This document shows, one piece after another, positions 53,856-60,887 of a stretch of 64,000 bases of DNA. The notes under the pieces are model-generated. The model ran no database searches. It was not told where the DNA came from and saw only the letters and a program-made list of their open reading frames with translations. Numbering within the stretch: the stretch's first letter is position 1; each line of letters starts with the position of its first letter. This DNA is from Alphaproteobacteria bacterium UBA6376 (GTDB lineage: Bacteria; Pseudomonadota; Alphaproteobacteria; Rs-D84): positions 320,102 to 384,101 of the forward strand of contig DJQW01000001.1 of assembly GCA_002437665.1 (NCBI GenBank). Direction: 5' to 3'. The position numbers and the translations under genes were made by a program.

Positions 53856-54896
53856 TTGGCACAGCAGTGTATTTTTTGTGGTAAAAAGCCGGAAAATAAA
53901 AACAAAGAACATGTTATTCCCCAGTGGCTCAGCAAACTGGTGGGCAGTTATGATCACATCTGTAATTTTGGCTTATTGACCGAAAAGCAGATTACGTTTG
54001 GCAAACTGACATTTCCGGCGTGCACCGCGTGCAATACTAAGTTCGGGGAATTGGAGGCCGCCGCCAAAATCGTCTTGGAAAAAGTAATGGCGGGCAACGC
54101 CATCACCGCCACCGAAATCAACACGCTGTTGGATTGGTTCGACAAGGTTCGTGTTGGCCTGTGGTTGGGACAACTGATGCTGGTGGATGAAAAGCGCGAC
54201 ATTGAACCCCAGTTTCACATCGCCGACCGCATTGGCACAAAAGACCGCCTGTTGATTGTCGAACGTTTGGCCGATCCCGTGGCGCGTCTGGGATTTTCCG
54301 GTACAAACACCGAAACATTTATGACATGCCCCAGTGCGTTTCAACTGTGCATCGGCGATTACCTGTTCACAAATGCATCTGAAATGGGATTGGTGGCAAA
54401 CCGTTTGGGATACCCGCAAATATCTAAAATCAGAAAAGGCGTCGAAACCAGTTGTGATATTACCCCAGGGCGCGGCAAACCAAAACACCCCGTGGTGGCA
54501 TCGTTACAGGCATCACCATATCGCACATTGATTTATCAACCGATGTTCAAGTGCTTCGCGCCAACAACGCGCACAGAATATTACAACGTGCCATATGTCT
54601 TGTCACATTCTTTGGATATGGAAAACGGCGTGGGTGGCGTGTTCTATCAACGCGGTGATAACACGGTCAGATATCTGGGGGCGAACGATAAAATAAATAT
54701 CGTACCGCGCAAGTCACCCGAAAACGTATCACTGTATCAAATGACGGCCAAGGTGTACGATTTGCAGCGCAGTGTTTTGAATCTGGTCGATTACGCCGGC
54801 CGCACAGAATATTTCAAATCCGTGGCAGATTCATTAAAGAATGAAACAGAAATTTATAAAAAATTGATGCACAAACTGACCCAACACCAACGTTAG
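53856..54896 (+). CDS. HNH-type zinc-finger protein, possible nuclease
   Basis: I start it at TTG 53856 after an aaaaagga site, giving MAQQCIFCGKKPENKNKEHV and 346 residues. The N-terminal CIFC / EHVIPQWLSKL / CTACNTKFGELE arrangement is that of HNH nucleases of the CxxC-H-CxxC type. The remaining 270 residues are not recognised. It converges on, and overlaps by four bases, a DNA methyltransferase gene, so restriction or another DNA-defence role is a reasonable hypothesis. Confidence 0.65.
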   Translation: MAQQCIFCGKKPENKNKEHVIPQWLSKLVGSYDHICNFGLLTEKQITFGKLTFPACTACNTKFGELEAAAKIVLEKVMAGNAITATEINTLLDWFDKVRVGLWLGQLMLVDEKRDIEPQFHIADRIGTKDRLLIVERLADPVARLGFSGTNTETFMTCPSAFQLCIGDYLFTNASEMGLVANRLGYPQISKIRKGVETSCDITPGRGKPKHPVVASLQASPYRTLIYQPMFKCFAPTTRTEYYNVPYVLSHSLDMENGVGGVFYQRGDNTVRYLGANDKINIVPRKSPENVSLYQMTAKVYDLQRSVLNLVDYAGRTEYFKSVADSLKNETEIYKKLMHKLTQHQR

Positions 54897-55903
54897 TGGG
54901 CGTTGTTATTTATTCTCCCAGAAAGCTCGTATTGACTTAAAATGGGCGATTCTGTTGTTGATTTTTTATTTTGCTCTGCATTCGTGTTGCGTTCCCAAAA
55001 TACACCGTCTGTATATCCTTGTATGGTTGGCTCACTCTCGGCTGTTTCAAGACGCTTTTCTGCCCAAGCACAATATGTTTTGTCTAATTCTATGCCAACA
55101 TATTTACGACCAAGTTTTTTTGCAACAACAGATGTTGTGCCACTGCCAAGAAACGGGTCAAAAACTACATCGCCTTTATTTGAACTGGCAAGAATGAGTT
55201 TTGCAATAAGTTTCTCGGGTTTCTGGGTTGGGTGTGCAGTATTCTCTGGCATAGGCCAATATGGAATAGATATGTCGTCCCAGAAATTTGAAGGGCACGT
55301 ATCTCTGTATTTGCCGGCGGCAGAATCAATCCAATCTTTTGGCTTCCCATCTTGTTTATATGGTGCAATAACCTTGCGGCGAATTTTTACATCGTCTAGA
55401 TTAAAAACCCATCTGCCGTTATTAGTCGCAAACCAAATGTCCTCCATAGAATTTTTCCAGTTTTCTTTTGCACCGCGGCCTTTTTCTCGTTGCCAAGTTA
55501 TGCGATTTCTGATGTTCAAATATTTTGGTAAAATATTTCCAATAATCAAACTGGTTTTCCAGTCGCAGCATACATAGACAGACGCCCCGTCTTTCAACAA
55601 GGGAGTTACCAATTTTAACCATTTTTCTGTATAATCAATGTATGCTTGCGTGTGCATTTCATTGAATTTATTTCCATTATAATCTTTGGACAGGTTGTAC
55701 GGTGGATCAACAATCAACAAGTCCACAAATTTCCTTGGTAAAAATTTCATTATTTCGAAAGTATCACCGTTTATGGTTTTGTTTAATATATTGTCCAAAG
55801 ACAAGTCGCTGTCTCTTGAAAGACATCGATTGAAAAATGCAATACCATCATCCAATGAGAAATCGATGGTCTTGTTTTTTAAAGATTTCTGCTTTCCAAC
55901 CAT
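54893..55903 (-). CDS. DNA (adenine-N6/cytosine-N4) methyltransferase
   Basis: The 336-residue product has motif IV first (LLIVDPPYNLSKDYNG) and motif I late (DVVFDPFLGSGTTSVVAKKL), the beta-class order of amino-methyltransferases; AHPTQKPEKLIAKL is the usual motif X region. Recognition sequence cannot be read. The gene is markedly AT-rich relative to its surroundings, a sign of horizontal transfer. Its 3' end overlaps the HNH-type gene on the other strand. Confidence 0.9.
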   Translation of the reverse strand: MVGKQKSLKNKTIDFSLDDGIAFFNRCLSRDSDLSLDNILNKTINGDTFEIMKFLPRKFVDLLIVDPPYNLSKDYNGNKFNEMHTQAYIDYTEKWLKLVTPLLKDGASVYVCCDWKTSLIIGNILPKYLNIRNRITWQREKGRGAKENWKNSMEDIWFATNNGRWVFNLDDVKIRRKVIAPYKQDGKPKDWIDSAAGKYRDTCPSNFWDDISIPYWPMPENTAHPTQKPEKLIAKLILASSNKGDVVFDPFLGSGTTSVVAKKLGRKYVGIELDKTYCAWAEKRLETAESEPTIQGYTDGVFWERNTNAEQNKKSTTESPILSQYELSGRINNNAH

Positions 55904-55973
55904 GATTGGAAATCATACTAAAACAAACAGAAAAACGCCAGAAAATAAATAACTCGGTCTGGAAAGAATTTTT

Positions 55974-56669
55974 TTATTTTTCATAATAACATTTTTCGCC
56001 AATTATTGTGAAATAACCAGTTTGGTCTTTGTAATCACCTGCCTTCAGATAACATTGCGTAATGTCTGTTGCTACATTCTGTGCCGCGGGTGTCCATCCG
56101 CCATCCGGACACTCGAGACACGTCGTGTCTGCCCAGTAATAGTTTTCATTGCAATTGCAAAAATTATAATTGTGATTTGTGGCGTGCGGATGACTATATT
56201 CGTTACATTGGATACATTTAGATATTTGCGGAACATAAAAATAGTTTTCTTGACACAAATCATTTCGGCATTGTTTTTCTCTGTGCATGCCATCGTTTTC
56301 CATTACAGCGGTTCCGTTCGGGCATTCTGTGCATCCACTGCTGTCTACATAACTGTCAGGGCCACAACCGTATACCATTACCTCGCAATTTGTCAAAAAC
56401 ACATGTGGTATGGCATCCGTAACGATGCCGTCATATCGGACGCTCACATATTCATAATCCGCGTCAAAAATTACTAGGTCTTTGCCGGCACCGGTAGTAC
56501 CTTTGTCACAATACACTGTTTTGACCCCGTATTGTTCATAAAATAAATCGGTTATTATTTGGCTGCCAAGTATTGGGCCGTATATTGTTTCCCCCATCGC
56601 ATTTGCATTTGTGGTTGCAAATATGCCAATTGTAAAAATTACTCCGGCTAATACTCGAATTTCTGTCAT
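55974..56669 (-). CDS. Cys-rich exported protein
   Basis: The 231-residue product has a signal peptide (LAGVIFTIGIFATTNANA) and a Cys-rich C-terminal half. The pattern is CGPDSYVDSSGCTECPNGT, then CIQC, CNCNENYYW, CLECPDGGW. This spacing resembles the growth-factor-receptor/GCC2-GCC3 type Cys-rich repeats. Function unknown. It is AT-richer than the core genome. It lies right behind the structured RNA at 56695-56900 and has no separate promoter I can see. Confidence 0.68.
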   Translation of the reverse strand: MTEIRVLAGVIFTIGIFATTNANAMGETIYGPILGSQIITDLFYEQYGVKTVYCDKGTTGAGKDLVIFDADYEYVSVRYDGIVTDAIPHVFLTNCEVMVYGCGPDSYVDSSGCTECPNGTAVMENDGMHREKQCRNDLCQENYFYVPQISKCIQCNEYSHPHATNHNYNFCNCNENYYWADTTCLECPDGGWTPAAQNVATDITQCYLKAGDYKDQTGYFTIIGEKCYYEK

Positions 56670-56692
56670 TGTCTTTGTCCTTTGTTACAAGT

Positions 56693-56716
56693 AAAAATCC
56701 GCCGAAAGATTGGCGG
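56693..56716 (-). terminator. Terminator of the structured RNA
   Basis: On the minus strand ccgcc-aatcttt-(c)ggcgg followed by attttt. It lies 24-47 bases upstream of the Cys-rich gene start, so readthrough would express that gene. Confidence 0.85.
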
Positions 56717-56900
56717 TCAGGGAGTTAGCAAATCTATAGTTGAAAGATTCCGCTGTTTTCAATATATAACAGACGGCCCCCTGACCAGATGGTCAAGGAC
56801 AAATACAGTGCAAAATGCACCGTAATGCATATAACGATGCATTCGCACCGCAACTATAAGGCTTGCTACAGCCCCGAACCCAATTTCCACTGGGTTCTCA
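56695..56900 (-). ncRNA. Candidate structured RNA, about 205 nt, class unknown
   Basis: Bounded by a consensus promoter and a terminator, with no reading frame. On the minus strand, tagcaa-gcc-ttatagttg (from about 56867) pairs with caactata-gat-ttgcta (from about 56742). That closes a junction with several hairpins: aatgcat/atgcatt, gtgca/tgcac, gacca/tggtc and ccg-ctgtt/aacag-cgg. A 5' hairpin aaccca/tgggtt precedes it. I could not match it to tmRNA, SRP RNA, RNase P RNA or a known riboswitch; length would fit 6S RNA but the branched fold does not clearly. Confidence 0.6.
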
Positions 56901-56906
56901 ACACAG

Positions 56907-56935
56907 ATTATAAATCAATCATATAAATTTTGCAA
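56907..56935 (-). promoter_or_regulatory. Consensus promoter of the structured RNA
   Basis: Minus strand TTGCAA (56930-56935), 17-base spacer, TATAAT (56907-56912). This is the best -10/-35 pair I found in the window. Confidence 0.78.
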
Positions 56936-56937
56936 AC

Positions 56938-56959
56938 AAAAAACCGCGGGTGACCGCGG
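56938..56959 (-). terminator. Terminator of tRNA-Thr
   Basis: Minus strand accgcgg-tca-cccgcggt hairpin followed by a T-run, just downstream of the tRNA. Confidence 0.85.
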
Positions 56960-56964
56960 TAATT

Positions 56965-57041
56965 CTGGTGCCAGTTGTCGGACTTGAACCAACGACCCTC
57001 TGATTACAAATCAGATGCTCTACCAGCTGAGCTAAACTGGC
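56965..57041 (-). tRNA. tRNA-Thr (TGT anticodon)
   Basis: Minus strand: acceptor gccagtt/aactggc, D-arm agctcagctggtagagc, anticodon stem ctgat/atcag around a loop reading TGT, T-arm ggttcaagtcc, discriminator A and encoded CCA. Confidence 0.94.
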
Positions 57042-57149
57042 AACGGGCATTACTATACATGGTTCAGAAAATAATTTCAAGTGTAAAAATCATAAATCGC
57101 TTGATTTTATGCAATAACCGTAAAAAATATACAGCAAAGGGCACAGATT

Positions 57150-58394
57150 ATGATTAAATTACCAGAATTACTCGCACCGGCGGGCACGCTGGACGCATTC
57201 AAGACCGCAATCTTGTACGGCGCGGACGCAATTTATGCCGGTCTGCCGGGGTTTTCGATGCGTGCACGTGCAAAAATTACAGTTGACGAGGTAAAGCAAG
57301 GCATAGATCTGACACATGCCGCGGGCAAACGGGTATATCTGGCATTTAATTTGTTCGCGCACGAACGCGAATATGCAAATATGCCCCGCGTCAGTGAGGT
57401 GATAGATTACCTGCGCCCCGATGCGCTGATTGTTGCCGACCCCGGGGTTATGATGTGGGTGCGTGAACATCACCCCGATATTCCAATTCATGTATCGACA
57501 CAGGCGAATATATGTTCGTCGGCGTCGGTAAAGTTTTGGCAAAATGCGGGCGCAAAATTGTGCGTGTTGGCACGCGAAGTCCCTTTTAACGAATTTCGTG
57601 AAATTCGCGCCGCATGCCCCGATGTTGGTTTGGAAATATTTGTTCATGGCGCAATGTGTATGAGTTATTCGGGCCGTTGCCTGTTGTCAAACTTTATCAC
57701 GGGGCGTCCATCAAACCGCGGGGCGTGTGCGCAACTGTGCCGATGGAAATACGATGCCATTTTGCGCGAAACCCAATCCGGCGTTGAAATGCCACTAGAG
57801 GAAGATGCCCGTGGCGCATACATCATGAACTCGCGCGATTTGTGCCTGATGCCACGCTTGGCGGAAATTATCGCTGCGCACCCTGATTCATTAAAGATAG
57901 AGGGTCGCAATCGCAGTGAATACTATGTCGCCATGGTGACAAATGCATATCGCTGTGCGCTGGATGCGTATGCTGCCGATCCTGATAATTTTGACCCTGC
58001 GTCATTTATGGATTTGCTGAATAAATTGGAAACGCGCGGGTACACCACGGCATTCTTTGACGGGAATTTGGGCCCATCGGCGCACGATTATGAAACAACG
58101 CGTTCGACATCTGATTGGCATGCGGCGGGCGTGGTAACCGCGGTGGATGCGGACAAAATCACACTGGAATTGCGTAATGAATTGCGCGCCGATACCGATA
58201 TCACATTCGTATTGCCGGGGGTAATCGGTGGGGCGACGGTGCACCTGAATCAAATCATAAATGCAAAAAATGGCGACGCATTGCCAAAAATGTCGGCGGG
58301 CCAGCATAACAGTATTACAATCCCACGTGCATGGATTTCGCCAGAAAACTGGGAAAAAATTGCGCCGTGCGTTGTTGCATACCAGCATAAATAA
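57150..58394 (+). CDS. U32-family tRNA hydroxylation protein (TrhP/YegQ-like)
   Basis: TrhP family proteins hydroxylate U34 of tRNAs that carry cmo5U or related bases, using prephenate-derived chemistry. The 414-residue product has ELLAPAGTLDAFKTAILYGADAIYAG, in pieces, FVHGAMCMSYSGRCLLSN and the Cys set NRGACAQLCRWKY that probably bind an iron-sulfur cluster, then SLKIEGRNRSEYYVA. It may also be UbiU-like, but the single-gene context and KIEGR segment favour TrhP. Confidence 0.87.
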   Translation: MIKLPELLAPAGTLDAFKTAILYGADAIYAGLPGFSMRARAKITVDEVKQGIDLTHAAGKRVYLAFNLFAHEREYANMPRVSEVIDYLRPDALIVADPGVMMWVREHHPDIPIHVSTQANICSSASVKFWQNAGAKLCVLAREVPFNEFREIRAACPDVGLEIFVHGAMCMSYSGRCLLSNFITGRPSNRGACAQLCRWKYDAILRETQSGVEMPLEEDARGAYIMNSRDLCLMPRLAEIIAAHPDSLKIEGRNRSEYYVAMVTNAYRCALDAYAADPDNFDPASFMDLLNKLETRGYTTAFFDGNLGPSAHDYETTRSTSDWHAAGVVTAVDADKITLELRNELRADTDITFVLPGVIGGATVHLNQIINAKNGDALPKMSAGQHNSITIPRAWISPENWEKIAPCVVAYQHK

Positions 58395-58476
58395 ATTTTG
58401 CAAGAAAAAGATTTCTTTGACTTTATTCCCAAAATAGGTATACCCTGATAAATGGTTATGTCGCAAAAACACACTG

Positions 58477-58527
58477 TTGCCAATAATGGGCGGTGTGGAT
58501 ATTACCTCCGGTCTTGCCAATAATGGG
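58477..58527 (+). repeat. Direct repeat ttgccaataatggg (two copies)
   Basis: The same 14 bases occur at 58477-58490 and 58514-58527, 37 bases apart, in the leader of the barrel gene at 58565. They could be a regulator site or an RNA element. Confidence 0.6.
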
Positions 58528-58564
58528 GGCCGCAGAATTTCATCACAACCAAGGAGTTAATTTG

Positions 58565-59665
58565 ATGAAAAAAACAATTACGTTGGCGACGGCGATGGCT
58601 GCGCTGACCGCGCCTGCAATGGCTGCAAATATCCCAGGGCCGTATTCCACGGTTCATAACATGGAAAACCCGTTGTATTTACCGGAACAGAATATGTTCT
58701 ATTCCAAACTGTCCAACGGTATCATGTTAAAGGTTGCCGATAATTCATGGGCGCACCGCGAAAAAAATCACAGCGGCGGTTTCGAATTTCCAATCGTCCG
58801 TGTCCAAGAAGAAATGGGCTATGGTATTACAGATCGTTGGGCGGCACACTTTTTGTTACAGTACACCCACGATAACGACATTGGCCGTACCGGTCTGTCC
58901 GGCGGTCGTTTGGGTACAACATATCGTATCTTGAACCTGTACAATGGTTTTGTGTGGGACGTGTATGGTGACATCCACTTGGGTGGATTGGGTGAAATGC
59001 GCGGCACATACAATGTAAAGGGTGACCTGAATAACCCCAGCAGTGTGTACGGTGTGTTTGATTACGATAACTATTCCGATGGTATGTGGGGATTCCACGC
59101 GGGGACAAAATTTGGCCACGTATGGGACAAATTTACCGCACAGGCATTTGTTGAAATCCTGCACACATTCGCAGATGACAACAATATGATACGTGTTGTC
59201 GGGAACAACAGTGTAAAGCATGCTGCTGGGGATGTGATTAAATTACCTGCGACAACGGCGGCACAGTTGGCGTTGGCGGGTGCGCCAAACCAGATTTCAG
59301 CCAAAATCAAGGGCTATACAGACATTAGCACAGGCGTTCAGGGGTTTTATGAATTTTCAACCCGTTGGAGCATGGGCGGCTGGTTCAAATTCAATCGTCA
59401 TTCTGATCATGGCGTTGATAAAATCACAACCGAAATGCCTACTCTGGAAACCAAGGTTTTGGCGGCTGCGCTGGAAAAACAGTTGGCTGATATGGAAGAT
59501 GGTTGGGACGAATACGTTATCGGTGCATCGGTTTCGAACCAGTTGACTGATAACACCCAGATTACGCTTTATGGCGAATACACACTGGACGACTCGCATC
59601 GTAAATCCCAAAACGGGACAGATGTAAAGGCCGAAATGGGCGTTCGCCTGAACTTTACGTTCTAA
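58565..59665 (+). CDS. Outer-membrane beta-barrel protein
   Basis: The 366-residue product has a signal peptide (MKKTITLATAMAALTAPAMA), then strand-rich sequence (RWAAHFLLQYTHDND, TRWSMGGWFKFNRHSD) and the C-terminal AEMGVRLNFTF with final Phe. Family not recognised. The ATG at 58565 after caaggag is chosen over an upstream in-frame start. Confidence 0.78.
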   Translation: MKKTITLATAMAALTAPAMAANIPGPYSTVHNMENPLYLPEQNMFYSKLSNGIMLKVADNSWAHREKNHSGGFEFPIVRVQEEMGYGITDRWAAHFLLQYTHDNDIGRTGLSGGRLGTTYRILNLYNGFVWDVYGDIHLGGLGEMRGTYNVKGDLNNPSSVYGVFDYDNYSDGMWGFHAGTKFGHVWDKFTAQAFVEILHTFADDNNMIRVVGNNSVKHAAGDVIKLPATTAAQLALAGAPNQISAKIKGYTDISTGVQGFYEFSTRWSMGGWFKFNRHSDHGVDKITTEMPTLETKVLAAALEKQLADMEDGWDEYVIGASVSNQLTDNTQITLYGEYTLDDSHRKSQNGTDVKAEMGVRLNFTF

Positions 59666-59694
59666 ACATAAAAACAACAAAACATATTGGACTA

Positions 59695-59718
59695 AATCCC
59701 GCGTAATGCGGGATTTTT
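59695..59718 (+). terminator. Terminator of the barrel gene at 58565
   Basis: aaatcccgc-gtaat-gcgggattt hairpin and T-run. Confidence 0.88.
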
Positions 59719-59742
59719 GTTTTGTACTCTTGGGGATTTTTA

Positions 59743-59751
59743 TGATATAAT
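59743..59751 (+). promoter_or_regulatory. Extended -10 promoter of the barrel gene at 59776
   Basis: TGaTATAAT at 59743-59751, as before the genes at 31395 and 50322; a weak ttgtac lies 18 bases before TATAAT. Confidence 0.5.
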
Positions 59752-59775
59752 GTACGCAAAGGAAATGGATTTTAC

Positions 59776-60855
59776 ATGAAAAAATCTGCTGTTTTTGCCG
59801 TTTTGACGGGTGTTTTGGCGGGCACGTCATTTGACGCGCGTGCCGCGTATCCTGTGTATCAGGCGGCGTACCCAACCACATATCAGGCAACCACCGCCCA
59901 AGGGCAGGTTATCGCATTGCCAAATCAAACGTCGGTCATAACCAGTACCAGTTTGCCGGCCAATACCCGTGTCACGGGATCTTTGCCACGTGTCGGATCA
60001 TCGGCAACAAATGCGGGCCGCCAGTATTACCAGCCGGCGGACTATGACCGTTTGGCGGACAGTGGTCTGTACATCGGTGTTTCTGCGGGGTATTCTGCAT
60101 CAATCACGGGCAGTATGTCCGCCGATTATGCCGGCGAAGATAAATCGTATGTCGTCCCCGGCGCATTCAAGGATGCAAACTTTTCATCTGATACCGTGAT
60201 TCCATTACAGGTGTCTGTTGGTGCGGCAATCAACAACGACGTGCGTATTGATTTCTCGTTCTTGCGTTATTCGGGCCTTGGTTACCCAGACACGGTTGAA
60301 TCCGCCGATGGTAATGGTGGCTATATCACGGGCAAGGTCAGTGGTGGCGCAATCACCGCAAACACGACAATGTTGAACGTGTATTACAATATTGATTCTT
60401 ATACTGGCTATCTGGCGGGTGGCGCGTTGCGTCCATATATCGGTGCTGGTGTTGGTATTTCGCTGAACACAATCGCCGACTATGTTGTGTATGATGGCAC
60501 GTTCTATGACGTGATGGATCCATCAGCGGCGGGTGCGGGCGACCTGACGGGTATTTCGGACGTTTATGCATACCACAATGGTGGCACAACAGAACAGTTG
60601 GCGTTTTCGGTCGAAGGTGGCTTGACCACCGAATTGGACGGTGGCATTAAATTGGATTTCTTTGTCCGCTATGCCAATTTGGGCAAGGTTAAAACATCAG
60701 GCAGTATTGTTGTTTCCCAAACTGAATGGTTGGGTGACGGTGCGGGCAGTGAATACCAAGCACCATACGACAGCGTGTTCCACTATACCAACTGGTATGA
60801 AAGCGGCCGTCTGGGCATGGTTGATTTGGGTGTCCGCGCGCGCTTGCAATTCTAG
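59776..60855 (+). CDS. Opacity/P44-Msp-like outer-membrane protein
   Basis: The 359-residue product has a signal peptide to about residue 23. The mature N-terminus is Tyr/Gln/Thr-rich (AYPVYQAAYPTTYQATTAQG). An eight-strand-type barrel follows from about residue 95: GLYIGVSAGYSASITGS, LRPYIGAGVGISLNTI, and the end GRLGMVDLGVRARLQF. This resembles the surface-antigen (Msp4/P44) or OmpA-like porin families of host-associated alphaproteobacteria. Likely surface exposed. Confidence 0.78.
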   Translation: MKKSAVFAVLTGVLAGTSFDARAAYPVYQAAYPTTYQATTAQGQVIALPNQTSVITSTSLPANTRVTGSLPRVGSSATNAGRQYYQPADYDRLADSGLYIGVSAGYSASITGSMSADYAGEDKSYVVPGAFKDANFSSDTVIPLQVSVGAAINNDVRIDFSFLRYSGLGYPDTVESADGNGGYITGKVSGGAITANTTMLNVYYNIDSYTGYLAGGALRPYIGAGVGISLNTIADYVVYDGTFYDVMDPSAAGAGDLTGISDVYAYHNGGTTEQLAFSVEGGLTTELDGGIKLDFFVRYANLGKVKTSGSIVVSQTEWLGDGAGSEYQAPYDSVFHYTNWYESGRLGMVDLGVRARLQF

Positions 60856-60887
60856 TTTTTTATAAAAGCCGGAGTGGGGGGGAGAGA

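Noticed and set aside
56695..56900. Structured RNA as tmRNA or SRP RNA
   Set aside because: No tag-peptide frame with a terminal Ala-Ala and stop, no tRNA-like ends, and no GGTCAGG...GGAAGGNAGCA SRP loop were seen.
56975..57157. 60-codon open frame starting MSDLNQRPSDYKSDAL
   Set aside because: This is the plus-strand translation of the tRNA-Thr gene, a well-known false protein.
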